Source: Parashewanella sp049608225
GTDB lineage: Bacteria; Pseudomonadota; Gammaproteobacteria; Enterobacterales; Shewanellaceae
DNA: 64,000 nucleotides
Reading direction: 5' to 3'
Assembly: GCA_049608225.1 (NCBI GenBank)
Contig: JBMYXI010000005.1
Span: 30,206 to 94,205, forward strand
Position numbers and translations under genes: made by a program. This document shows, piece after piece, positions 7,573-16,404 of the stretch. Positions within the stretch are counted from its first letter, which is position 1, and every line of letters starts with the position of its first letter. The notes beneath the pieces were generated by a model that made no database searches, was not told where the DNA came from, and saw nothing but the letters and a program-made list of their open reading frames with translations.

Positions 7573-9294
7573 TCAAGTAGAGATAAGTTCTTCCCGTTGT
7601 AACTGTAATTTAATTTTATCAGCTACTCGAAATGCATTGGCATAAATAGTAAAAGTTGGCGTGACACTTCCTCCGTTGGGCATAAAACTACCATCGGTCA
7701 CATAAACATTATCTACATCATGAATGCGGCAATCTTTATTTAGCACTGAATTTTTAGGATCTTCGCCAAAGCGACAACCGCCAGCCACAAGATTAGAGGT
7801 CGGTTGTGTGAACACATTACCATAAGCCTGTGTTGCCCCCATTGCTTTCATCACTTCAACGCCTTTATTCACTAAGTATTGAGCCACTTTCACATCATGA
7901 GGGTGAAAACCTGCGCGCACTTTTGCCACAGGAATGCCCCAAGCATCTTTTTCATCAAGATCGAGGCTAACGTAGCATTCATCATTAGTTAGCCAATCAC
8001 AGAATACTTCGAATTTGAAATCCTTACTTTGAGTAAAATGCGCTTTAATTTTCTGTTTAAGTGGCGTACCCCATAATAAATTACCATTTTCTTGCCATTT
8101 CAATGACGCCGCATCTGCTGTTGGTGATGGCGGATCAAAGACAAAATCAAGCGTCCCACCTTTGATAGGTTTAGCTGCTAACGACTTGTCATTAATTTCA
8201 TACCAATCTTGCAAGAATCGATTAAAAAAAGGACCTCGGACTTGTAATTGTTTTGCAAGCTTAGGATCAACTTTAGTTAAATCAAAAATACCATGACCAG
8301 TACCGCCAGCACAGCAATGTAAATTTTTTCCGACTTGATCATAATTATTGCCTAAGCCCTTTACGTGTTTTTCACCCACACTGGTGAGCAGTAATCTTGC
8401 AGATTCAATGCTATAGCAAGCAACTACAAAAATTCGAGCTGTGATTTTTTGGCTTTTTCCTTGCTCATCAAAATAATCAACATGAGTTGCATTACCCTGC
8501 TTGTCGGAAACAATTCGATAGGCTTTTGCTTGAGTTAATAAAGTAAAATTAGGCTTATCTTGCAAGCTATCTAGTAACGCAGCACGGGAGCTGGCTTTCG
8601 CACCAGAATGGCAACCATAACTGCCGCAGTAACCAGAATATTCACAACTCATTCGAGCATTCATTGGCCGAGATAAAATACCTCGCGCCATCGGTAATGG
8701 TGTAAATTTGAGCTTTTCACATGCTTGATCGAACAGCTTTGCTGCGGGATGTTCAACTGTCGCTGGCATTGGATAATCTTTATGAGTTCTAGGCTCTAAA
8801 AAACGATGTGGTTTTATCTTGCCTGACACGCCTATTTCACGTTCAACCTTGTCGTAATACGGCGCTAAATCCTGATAGCTTATCGGCCAATCAACAATGT
8901 TGGCCCCTTCTATTGCACCATAAGTCGACAACAGCTTAAAGTCAGTCGGTTTTAATCGATGAAAATAAGCGCTCATAAAATTACTGGCGCCACCGACAAT
9001 ATTTCCCCCCCAAAACTGAGCGGTAGTATCTCTACTCCATGAGCCATCATCATTAGGTTCTTCAAGCACATGCCGCTCTTTAGAGAATTGCGACTGAAAG
9101 ATACTATGGCGAACTAATTGCTCGTCTTTCTTGAAATGTTGTTCGTTATACCATTTGCCTTTTTCAAGCATACACACTTTAAAACCCGCATTAACGAGCG
9201 TGTGCGCAACAGGTCCAGCACCAGCGCCACTGCCAATAATACATACGTCGAAATCAGGCGCGGACAATACGGATAATTTATCTCTGATACTCAT
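7573..9294 (-). CDS. GMC-family FAD oxidoreductase (large subunit of a membrane dehydrogenase)
   Basis: 573 residues. The FAD-binding GxGxxG is IIGSGAGAGPVAHTLVNAGF at about residues 19-38. The C-terminal GMC block includes NLVAGGCRFGEDPKNSVL and YVTDGSFMPNGGSVTPTFTIYANAFRVAD. A Cys-rich stretch (CEYSGYCGSYGCHSGAK) lies near residue 217. Together with the small Tat-exported subunit encoded just upstream (ATGA overlap, 9291-9294) it resembles gluconate 2-dehydrogenase or other periplasmic sugar/alcohol dehydrogenases that pass electrons to the respiratory chain. The substrate cannot be read from sequence. No cytochrome c subunit gene follows, which is unusual for the three-subunit enzymes. Confidence 0.85.
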   Translation of the reverse strand: MSIRDKLSVLSAPDFDVCIIGSGAGAGPVAHTLVNAGFKVCMLEKGKWYNEQHFKKDEQLVRHSIFQSQFSKERHVLEEPNDDGSWSRDTTAQFWGGNIVGGASNFMSAYFHRLKPTDFKLLSTYGAIEGANIVDWPISYQDLAPYYDKVEREIGVSGKIKPHRFLEPRTHKDYPMPATVEHPAAKLFDQACEKLKFTPLPMARGILSRPMNARMSCEYSGYCGSYGCHSGAKASSRAALLDSLQDKPNFTLLTQAKAYRIVSDKQGNATHVDYFDEQGKSQKITARIFVVACYSIESARLLLTSVGEKHVKGLGNNYDQVGKNLHCCAGGTGHGIFDLTKVDPKLAKQLQVRGPFFNRFLQDWYEINDKSLAAKPIKGGTLDFVFDPPSPTADAASLKWQENGNLLWGTPLKQKIKAHFTQSKDFKFEVFCDWLTNDECYVSLDLDEKDAWGIPVAKVRAGFHPHDVKVAQYLVNKGVEVMKAMGATQAYGNVFTQPTSNLVAGGCRFGEDPKNSVLNKDCRIHDVDNVYVTDGSFMPNGGSVTPTFTIYANAFRVADKIKLQLQREELIST

Positions 9295-9929
9295 GATTCG
9301 AACACTCGATAGTGGCTATGTGCGTCTGGCGCAGGAAATCCCGGTTGATGTTGTAGCCATGTCCAGCCAACGCCGTTCGGGTTGCCGCCGTATAATGGGT
9401 CGAGCGTTAATGACTCTAATAAATAATATAACAACAGTGATAACCAATTTTCACCAGACCGACTGCCTGAAATACGCTTTAGCAATGCAGACTGTTGTTC
9501 ATTAGCCATCTTTAAAAAAGTGTTCTTATAATGTTTGGTGGCAGATTGATCGAGCCAAGTGAGGCCTTGTGTGATAAACGCTTGATCGCCATCTTGCTGG
9601 TTGTCTGGCTCTGCCAATGCCCACAGTAGATATTCGTAAGCCTGTAAATCATTGGCAGACGGACCATCGCCATCATCAGGAAATAAATGCATTTGCACTT
9701 GTTTAATGACCTTAGCCTGATAGTCACTGAAACTAACTTTTTCAGCGTAGTAGGCATTCGCTAATGGCTCAACGTTATTCGTTGAATTCGCTTCGATTTT
9801 GCTGCTTTCTTGCTCATGCCCAAAACTAGGCTTAGTTAAACCAGCAGTAGATAATAATGCCAAAGCAGACGTGCTTTTTAAAAACTGACGGCGGCTTAAT
9901 CCGTTAGCAAAATGAGGAGCATACTTCAT
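9291..9929 (-). CDS. Tat-exported gluconate 2-dehydrogenase subunit 3-like protein
   Basis: 212 residues. A twin-arginine signal SRRQFLKSTSALALL lies at about residues 11-25, followed by a short helical domain typical of the gluconate dehydrogenase gamma-type subunit (DDGDGPSANDLQAYEYLLWAL and the tail YGGNPNGVGWTWLQHQPGFP). The subunit carries the FAD-containing large subunit across the inner membrane as a folded complex, which fits the large gene having no signal of its own. The ATG at 9929 is preferred over the TTG at 9935, because AAGGAAA lies seven bases before it. It overlaps the stop of the thioredoxin-like gene as TGATG, so the three genes are coupled. Confidence 0.82.
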   Translation of the reverse strand: MKYAPHFANGLSRRQFLKSTSALALLSTAGLTKPSFGHEQESSKIEANSTNNVEPLANAYYAEKVSFSDYQAKVIKQVQMHLFPDDGDGPSANDLQAYEYLLWALAEPDNQQDGDQAFITQGLTWLDQSATKHYKNTFLKMANEQQSALLKRISGSRSGENWLSLLLYYLLESLTLDPLYGGNPNGVGWTWLQHQPGFPAPDAHSHYRVFES

Positions 9930-10459
9930 CAACAAGTTTCCTTTTTACACTGCCATTTTTTAAGATGCATCGATAAAATTTCGGGGATATTATCTCTATG
10001 GCGTACCACGCCATTAATATCAATAATAAATTCCGTTGGTGCGCCCCAAACATCATAGCGTTTGGTGATATCAGCATTTGCATCAAATGCCATTGGATAG
10101 TCCGTTTGATGCTGCTTTTGAAATACACCAATTGCGGTTAAATCATCATCCCACGAGGTGTTTATCGCTAAGATTTCAATTTGATTGCTTAACTTACGTT
10201 GCAGTTCATTGATCTTAGGCACTTTCTTGATGCAGTAGCCACACCAAGTATTCCAAAATATCAGATACACAGGTTTAGTGCCTTTAAAATCAGCCAAGTT
10301 AAATTGGCTGCCATCTAATCGACTTATTGTGAAATTTGGCGCTATATCGCCAATGCCAAGCGCGTTGTTTTCAGCAAACGCATCGCTTGCTTGCAACATA
10401 ATAAACAGTAGTAAACTGATAAAACGCATCATCATAATGGACCAAATTAAGGTGTTCAT
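9929..10459 (-). CDS. secreted thioredoxin-fold protein (TlpA/ResA type)
   Basis: 176 residues. A signal peptide or membrane anchor (RFISLLLFIMLQASDAFA) is followed by an AhpC/TSA-Redoxin-like fold with the active site WCGYC in FWNTWCGYCIKKVPKIN at about residues 72-87. The conserved cis-Pro region is GAPTEFIID. It is first in the operon with the GMC dehydrogenase subunits. A periplasmic thiol reductase here may reduce or oxidise the Cys-rich segment of the large subunit, but that link is inferred. The start at 10459 lacks a clear ribosome site; ATGs at codons 9-11 are alternatives that keep the signal peptide. Confidence 0.75.
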   Translation of the reverse strand: MNTLIWSIMMMRFISLLLFIMLQASDAFAENNALGIGDIAPNFTISRLDGSQFNLADFKGTKPVYLIFWNTWCGYCIKKVPKINELQRKLSNQIEILAINTSWDDDLTAIGVFQKQHQTDYPMAFDANADITKRYDVWGAPTEFIIDINGVVRHRDNIPEILSMHLKKWQCKKETC

Positions 10460-10540
10460 CTAAGCATAGTGATAGAGACAGGCAGGCTCTAGATTTTTAT
10501 TCAAACTAAATTCGTTAGTAAAGTAATTATTGATATAAAA

Positions 10541-10573
10541 CAAAGCCAGAGCACAGCTCTGGCTTTGTTTTAA
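10541..10573. terminator. terminator between lipoprotein gene and thioredoxin-like operon
   Basis: Perfect 12-bp inverted repeat CAAAGCCAGAGC / GCTCTGGCTTTG with a 3-base loop. It directly follows the stop of the minus-strand lipoprotein gene and is T-rich on both sides. Confidence 0.85.
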
Positions 10574-10585
10574 CTTTTAGCACGA

Positions 10586-12025
10586 CTACTTTTTATCAAA
10601 TCCAGTCAGGCCTAAGAAATTGTAACTGCCCGCAGAGCCCTCTGCGGCAGCGGTCGCTTTTACCTTATACTGACTTTTATACTTCAAGCCATCAGCTGTA
10701 ATATCAAAGGTATTCAATGAATAAGATTGAAATGCTCCAATGTTATAAAGGTATTTATGATCAACAGTCACATAACTGTCTTTACTGTCACCTGCAGGTG
10801 CATCGCCACCACGGGCTACAAATGGTAACGCTTTCGAGACTGTGCCATTTTCAGCAACCTCAAATGGCGTGATCACATTAGCATTAAAGCTAGTTACATA
10901 TAGCCTTCGACCATCGGGACTCAATACAGTCCAGCAAGCCTCATCTCGATTTGTCGCCGCACCCGTTGCAAAGTTTTGTGTTTTAATCACAGTGTTACCA
11001 TTATCTGTTAACACCGTTAAACCATAATCAAGTAAATCAGCCGTTGGATTAAAGTTTGATGCATGAATCACCGAGTTACTGCCTTTCGCCCAATTGATGC
11101 CGATGGTGCCAGCTAAGCCGTTTTTTTCATAATGACGACGATTCGATACCTTACCAGTCACTTTATCAAAGTCATAAACATATACCCGACTTGGACGCTG
11201 CTCAGTTAACGATGGTGTACTCGTAGCAAAATGCGCGATCCCCCAAGTAGAAACTGCTAACTTACTGCCATCTTCACTGAAAATTGCCGTAGTCGGACCG
11301 CCATTTTGGCGCGAATAAGAATCTAATCGTTCAGCATTAACGCGCTCTAAATCACCATTGGTACTATCAAAGCTAAACAACACGATATTACGGAACTTAT
11401 CTGACGCGTCCGCCGCCGTTAAATCACCGCTAAAAAACGCATTATTTGGATAACGCTCGATGGCTTTATCACTGCCATCGCCATGTTGAATATTGGGATT
11501 ATTCCATTGGTTTGCTACGACAACCCAATAATCAGTCGTGCTGCCTTTCTTTAACGTATAAGTGATGCTCACTGGGCGCATACCACCCGAATCAATGATT
11601 TCTTCAAACGTTAAATCACCATTTTCTTTATTGATCTTAAAAGTCGAAATTGTATGTCCACCCGCATTAACTGCTAGCAGATAATCACCAATGATTTGAA
11701 TCGCGCCCTGAGCATCAAAATCACCATGGGCATCACCGCCTGCTGCTGGATTGGCGCCACCACTGTCCATGGTGTTAAATAGCTTTTCAGTACCAATTGA
11801 ACCATCACTCATTCGATCGAATCGCACCACAAAATTATCACCTTCACCATTGGTGGTCGTATAAAGATAACCCGCAATAGTCGGCTTTGCGGGAGTAGTA
11901 GGAATCTCAGGAATTGCTTTATGATCGCTGCCGCAAGCGCTTATAAGTAACGCTAGCCCTCCCAGTACAATCACACGACTTACTCTAAAAGCCCTTAGAA
12001 AAAATGAACCAACTCGATTTTCCAT
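10586..12025 (-). CDS. beta-propeller lipoprotein (lactonase-like repeats)
   Basis: About 479 residues with a lipobox ISAC-G near residue 30, so a lipoprotein. The rest is built of repeated blades of the kind found in 6-phosphogluconolactonase and YVTN families: FKINKENGDLTFEE, FSFDSTNGDLERV, YDFDKVTGKVS, FEVAENGTVS. No catalytic signature specific to lactonase is visible, so it may be a binding or scaffold protein. ATG 12025 is chosen over 12040 because GAGAAG lies just upstream and it leads straight into the signal peptide. It is transcribed divergently from the next lipoprotein gene. Confidence 0.65.
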   Translation of the reverse strand: MENRVGSFFLRAFRVSRVIVLGGLALLISACGSDHKAIPEIPTTPAKPTIAGYLYTTTNGEGDNFVVRFDRMSDGSIGTEKLFNTMDSGGANPAAGGDAHGDFDAQGAIQIIGDYLLAVNAGGHTISTFKINKENGDLTFEEIIDSGGMRPVSITYTLKKGSTTDYWVVVANQWNNPNIQHGDGSDKAIERYPNNAFFSGDLTAADASDKFRNIVLFSFDSTNGDLERVNAERLDSYSRQNGGPTTAIFSEDGSKLAVSTWGIAHFATSTPSLTEQRPSRVYVYDFDKVTGKVSNRRHYEKNGLAGTIGINWAKGSNSVIHASNFNPTADLLDYGLTVLTDNGNTVIKTQNFATGAATNRDEACWTVLSPDGRRLYVTSFNANVITPFEVAENGTVSKALPFVARGGDAPAGDSKDSYVTVDHKYLYNIGAFQSYSLNTFDITADGLKYKSQYKVKATAAAEGSAGSYNFLGLTGFDKK

Positions 12026-12219
12026 AATCACTTCTCTCACATGTCAATAAACAAAAACACGGTAGAAATGAAGCTCATGCCCACATAAATCCGTGCCAAT
12101 TTCAATAAAGTATAGACAGGAATAAAAAATAGGCAGAAGCAACGAAACTGGCAGCTTCATAAGATGACTTCTACTTTTATTAAACAACAGTTACTTTGAG
12201 TTTAATAAGGACATACTCA

Positions 12220-14700
12220 ATGAAAGTCAGTAATTCTGTATTAGTCACGATAATGATATCAATGCTTACCGCTTGCAGTGACAACAATAAAACCTCAAAG
12301 GCGGTACAAAATGAAATTAAAACCATTATTCATACAGGTAAAGTTATTGATGGTTACATTAGTGGCGCAAAAGTATGTATTGATACCAACAATAGCGCCA
12401 GCTGTGATCAAGGTGAAGTCAGCGCAATCACAGACAATGAAGGTGTTTTTACCTTACCCAAAGTGACAGAAGCCCAGCTTAATAGTGCGCCATTAACAGC
12501 GGAGATCAGTGAAAATGCCATTGACGCAGACTCAAACACAGCAGTGACTTTTGCCGCTATTTATCAAGCACCAGCAGGCTCAAAAAACCTAACGCCGATC
12601 ACAAACTTAACTCAGCATATGATGGAGTTAGGAAAAAATAGAACCGAAGCTGAAGCTGCCGTTCAGGCATTATTAGGTACAAGGTTAGCCACAGACAGTG
12701 ATTACATTGCCATGTCAAAGCAAGCTTCAGTCTCTGCAAAAATAAAAGAACAATCAGATATGTTGCATGCAACGGCTCATTATTTGCACTCCTTACAGGG
12801 CCGTAGCTTAAAGCAGCACGCTACCCCTGAGAACCTCAACGACTTTAGCACCAAAGAACTCACCAACTTATTTAATCATCAAAATATTCAGTCGATGCCT
12901 TCTATTATGAAAGATGCAAATACCTTGCTGCGACAAGACGATGCCTTCACTGCAGGGGAGCCTAGCTCATCTCAAAAGACTGAGGCTGAAAACCAAATAA
13001 AAAAACTGGCACTAAGAATTGCTAAATTATTACAAGAGCGTAAAGAAGGGAAGATAACGGCAGCAGAATTAAAGAAAGAACTAAGTAAATTTGTAGGGAT
13101 AGTAAACCTTGGCGAATTAGCTGAAGAAAATACGCCTCAACTTTCTTACCATGCAGAGAAAATCCTCCCTAATACCAACAAGGTAACATTGAGTACACAC
13201 AAGCTTAAAAATGGCGCCTTTGCTGTTGAACCGAAGAAGATATCAGAAGCTAATCTTGCGTTAACGTCAAAAGGCTGGGTACAACCAAGCAGCGCCTACG
13301 AAATAAAATCAATCAACGCAGACAACAGTATTGAGTTACATAATGCAGCTACATCAGAGCTAGCGCAAGTACACAGAGCAAGCAGCTATTCATTAGAAGG
13401 CATCCCTATTTCTTATCAGCTAAGGGCGTTAAACCTTCAAACTTGGCAAGCCATGCAAAGCGACCCGAATAAAGTGTTTTCTCAAGACAGCGAAATGTTG
13501 CAAACAGATGTTGTTACTCAAGCAGACAGGTATCTGTTGCACATTAAAAACAAATGTGATTTTCCAATAGAAGTTTTACTTGCTAACGAAGAGACGAACA
13601 GCCAAAAAGCAGAGAATAAGGTATGTGCTGCAGTGATTTCGGACAATCAAGTTGCCATTAAAGATAAGCCCTACTTTCCTAATCGACGCGAGAAAACGTC
13701 TGCTCGTGGTTATACCATTAACCAGCTAGATAAACTGTTCTCTGATACTGCATCGAATGGTGATATAACCAAACTTAAAGGTCCAATCGTTGCCGTTCAG
13801 GGGTCGAGCTTTATTATCGCAGAGCTGCTTAAACCAAATAAACAAGTCAATTACTACGGCGTCTGGTTAGACAATTCATTACTGCAAAAAGCACACTTAT
13901 ATGCAACCGGCACTTGGCGCCAAGCTAACGTCCACCAAAATGACATTATAGAATTACCTCTGCCAAGCAAAGTCGCTTTGTTTAGCGCAAACTCACCCGA
14001 TGCTAATAAATACTTCACCGAGGCAGAGCTCAGTACAAAGGATCGTTTTTTTGTGGTTCACAATAAGCAAGTTAGAATGGGGTCTAAGTACCAAGCAAAC
14101 AGCGTAATAAGACAAAAGCAACAATTTAATCAGAATGCATTCCAACAACTGTTAGCCAACACTAACATGTTAGATAAACCTCCAATGCCAACATCGCATC
14201 CTAGACTCTCGCAATGCTTACTCGACGATTCAAAACTGAATCAAAATAACAGTGCGATTCATATTCAGCCTAAAAACTATTATCAATTTAGAGCCGCTAC
14301 ATTAAATTGTCGCGAAAAACCCACAACTCTACTAACACCACAACAAATTAGTGAAATTGTGAGCGGTAAAAAAATCGTATCTTATGATTATACAGGTGCT
14401 CTTGATGAAGCATTTCTCATAAGGGCGAATGGCACAGCTCAGCATGTTCAGTACTCGCTACAGAATAAGCCAACAGATTATAACTGGGAAGTTGGCAATA
14501 ATGGCGATATCAGCTTGAAAGCCATTAAAGGTAATCAACACATTCGGATGTCGATGACAGATCACCAAGGCAATTATTTTGCTGTAAAAATGTTAAAAGA
14601 CAATAACATAGTTGAACAAGCCGAAGATGAAACAGGTGCAATATCATCAAAGGTGATGTCAGTTCGCTGTTCGCTGGCTGAAGCAGCTTGTGGATTTTGA
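12220..14700 (+). CDS. large lipoprotein of unknown function
   Basis: 826 residues. The signal MKVSNSVLVTIMISMLTAC gives a lipobox Cys at about residue 19. Residues 45-100 read GYISGAKVCIDTNNSASCDQ and then a DNEGVFTLP block, the pattern of carboxypeptidase-regulatory-like / SdrD-B-like domains found in marine gammaproteobacterial lipoproteins. A helical lysine-rich section follows at about 260-300. The rest, with several Cys residues and no repeats, I do not recognise. ATG 12220 has AAGGA upstream; the TTG at 12196 is unlikely. Probable surface or outer-membrane lipoprotein. Confidence 0.6.
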   Translation: MKVSNSVLVTIMISMLTACSDNNKTSKAVQNEIKTIIHTGKVIDGYISGAKVCIDTNNSASCDQGEVSAITDNEGVFTLPKVTEAQLNSAPLTAEISENAIDADSNTAVTFAAIYQAPAGSKNLTPITNLTQHMMELGKNRTEAEAAVQALLGTRLATDSDYIAMSKQASVSAKIKEQSDMLHATAHYLHSLQGRSLKQHATPENLNDFSTKELTNLFNHQNIQSMPSIMKDANTLLRQDDAFTAGEPSSSQKTEAENQIKKLALRIAKLLQERKEGKITAAELKKELSKFVGIVNLGELAEENTPQLSYHAEKILPNTNKVTLSTHKLKNGAFAVEPKKISEANLALTSKGWVQPSSAYEIKSINADNSIELHNAATSELAQVHRASSYSLEGIPISYQLRALNLQTWQAMQSDPNKVFSQDSEMLQTDVVTQADRYLLHIKNKCDFPIEVLLANEETNSQKAENKVCAAVISDNQVAIKDKPYFPNRREKTSARGYTINQLDKLFSDTASNGDITKLKGPIVAVQGSSFIIAELLKPNKQVNYYGVWLDNSLLQKAHLYATGTWRQANVHQNDIIELPLPSKVALFSANSPDANKYFTEAELSTKDRFFVVHNKQVRMGSKYQANSVIRQKQQFNQNAFQQLLANTNMLDKPPMPTSHPRLSQCLLDDSKLNQNNSAIHIQPKNYYQFRAATLNCREKPTTLLTPQQISEIVSGKKIVSYDYTGALDEAFLIRANGTAQHVQYSLQNKPTDYNWEVGNNGDISLKAIKGNQHIRMSMTDHQGNYFAVKMLKDNNIVEQAEDETGAISSKVMSVRCSLAEAACGF

Positions 14701-14720
14701 TTAAAAAATTCGTACCATTT

Positions 14721-14754
14721 AAAAGGCTTCAGTTATCCACTGAAGCCTTTTTTG
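14721..14754. terminator. bidirectional terminator
   Basis: 12-bp perfect stem AAAAGGCTTCAG / CTGAAGCCTTTT with a 7-base loop. T-runs lie on both strands. It serves the lipoprotein gene (+) and overlaps the last codons of the znuB-like gene (-). Confidence 0.88.
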
Positions 14755-15499
14755 TTAAGCTCGAACAAAAACGAAATAGCACTGAAACTGCGGCTAAACT
14801 CACCACAATCACTGCACCACTAGGTAAATCAAGACTTGCCGATAACCATAGACCAGATATGTAACTTATCAATCCAATTCCGTAAGCCAATATCATGGTG
14901 TTGTGTCTAATACGATTCACCGCCAACGCTGGTAGAATTAGCGTACTGAACACTAAGTACACACCAACTAACTCGACCGATAAAGTGATCACAATTGCAA
15001 ACAATAAGTAGAAACTGCTACCTTGCATGATCGCAGGTTTTAAAAATACCAAACTTAAAATTAATACATAAATGATTGTAGGAAGCAGTAACTGCTGCCA
15101 GTTAACCCACAGTATTTGTCCAGACATCAATTGCTTAAGTAGTTCAGCACCATGAGGATCACCCGATAAAATCAGCATCGCAGACACAGCCGACAATACA
15201 TATAAACAACCAATAATGGCTTCTAATTCATCACTAAATCTTTTCGCTAAATAAGCAATTAACGCAGCACCAGATAAGGCAAACACGGCAGGAAGCCAGA
15301 TATGTGAAAATGGCAAATTTTCTATATCATGTTGCGTTTTCGCAAGTACCGCACCTAAAGCGGCAATTTGAGCGACGGCAAGATCAATAAAGATAATGCC
15401 ACGAGTCAATACTTGCTTGCCAAACAGTACATGAGTTGAAATCACTAGAATGCCAGCGGCAAGCGCTGGCAATAAGATCAGTAATAAATCCCAATCCAC
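14729..15499 (-). CDS. metal ABC transporter permease (ZnuB/MntB family)
   Basis: 256 residues, almost wholly hydrophobic with about eight membrane spans. It carries the family signatures TRGIIFIDLAVAQIAALGA and SVELVGVYLVFSTLILPALAVN. Partner of the binding protein encoded immediately upstream (stop and start touch at 15499). It would form the channel for Zn2+ or Mn2+ uptake across the inner membrane. No ABC ATPase gene lies in this cluster, so the energising subunit must come from elsewhere or have been lost. Confidence 0.85.
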   Translation of the reverse strand: MDWDLLLILLPALAAGILVISTHVLFGKQVLTRGIIFIDLAVAQIAALGAVLAKTQHDIENLPFSHIWLPAVFALSGAALIAYLAKRFSDELEAIIGCLYVLSAVSAMLILSGDPHGAELLKQLMSGQILWVNWQQLLLPTIIYVLILSLVFLKPAIMQGSSFYLLFAIVITLSVELVGVYLVFSTLILPALAVNRIRHNTMILAYGIGLISYISGLWLSASLDLPSGAVIVVSLAAVSVLFRFCSSLTKKASVDN

Positions 15500-16404
15500 T
15501 ATTTAATGGCTCCAATTAGCTGGTCAATAATGCTTTGATATAAACTGAACAAGTCATTACTCATATCATTTCCACCAACAGATATTGGTAGAACTATCAT
15601 TGGGATAGAGCTGCGACTGGCTAACCATTCTCCCCCTCTTGTATCTTGGTATGAAGCAACAACAACAGCTGAAATTTGCTCTTTTTTAGCTAAGTTAAGT
15701 AACTTCACTAAATGACCTGTGGTTGGTGGTAATCCCGGTTTCGGCTCTAAATCACCAACTTGATGCATCCCAATCCATTGAAATAGATATCGAAAGCTGG
15801 TGTGATAAGCAATCACGTTTTTGCCTTTAAGTGGTTTTGCTTGTTGCTGCCATTGTTCCATAGCAGTAAGCCAGCGTGACTTAAATTTAGTGAAATTATT
15901 TCGATACACAGATGCATTACTGCTATCAATACTCACTAAGCGCTGGGTAAGTTTTTGAGCAATGGTCAGTAATCTCATCGGATCTAAATGAACATGCGGG
16001 TTTCCTTTTGCATGGACATCCCCCATGCTGCGGTCAACACGTTCTAGTTTATCAAGCGTTTCAATCTGATCAGCGGCAAAAAACAAGCCTGTTTCAGTAT
16101 TTCTCACTTTAGAATTGGCTGACTTCATCTGCAACATAGGTAGCCAACCAATTTCTAAATCCGCCCCAGCGCATATTGCAAGATCTGCTCGACGCATTTT
16201 AGCGATAAGACTAGGTCTTGCCTGCACCAAATGTGGATCTTGCAGTGCCGTTGTTGCTGAATATACCTTAGCAGCCGGCGCTATTTCTTTCACTAAGCTG
16301 GCATATTCTGGCTCACAAGCAAAAATATTCAACGCCGCCTTTGCTGGCAAAATGCCAGCAAAAAGCGTAAAACCAAGCGCGATAATTTTAGAATTGATGC
16401 GCAC
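15499..16404 (-). CDS. metal ABC transporter substrate-binding protein (ZnuA-like)
   Basis: 301 residues with an N-terminal signal peptide ending near PAKA-A. Cluster A-1 binding-protein features are visible: LQDPHL (His ligand, residue about 57), GNPHVHLDP (His ligands near 140), YHTSFRYLFQWIG (near 204) and a late Asp/Glu region. It lacks the His-rich loop of classical ZnuA, so zinc versus manganese cannot be settled. The adjacent His-rich outer-membrane protein favours zinc. It overlaps that gene by 17 bases, so the three genes form an operon (outer-membrane protein, binding protein, permease). Confidence 0.82.
   Translation of the reverse strand: MRINSKIIALGFTLFAGILPAKAALNIFACEPEYASLVKEIAPAAKVYSATTALQDPHLVQARPSLIAKMRRADLAICAGADLEIGWLPMLQMKSANSKVRNTETGLFFAADQIETLDKLERVDRSMGDVHAKGNPHVHLDPMRLLTIAQKLTQRLVSIDSSNASVYRNNFTKFKSRWLTAMEQWQQQAKPLKGKNVIAYHTSFRYLFQWIGMHQVGDLEPKPGLPPTTGHLVKLLNLAKKEQISAVVVASYQDTRGGEWLASRSSIPMIVLPISVGGNDMSNDLFSLYQSIIDQLIGAIK

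Noticed and set aside
9131..9505. 124-codon plus-strand frame over the GMC oxidoreductase start
   Set aside because: Opposite to a conserved FAD-binding N-terminus and the Tat subunit; no independent support.
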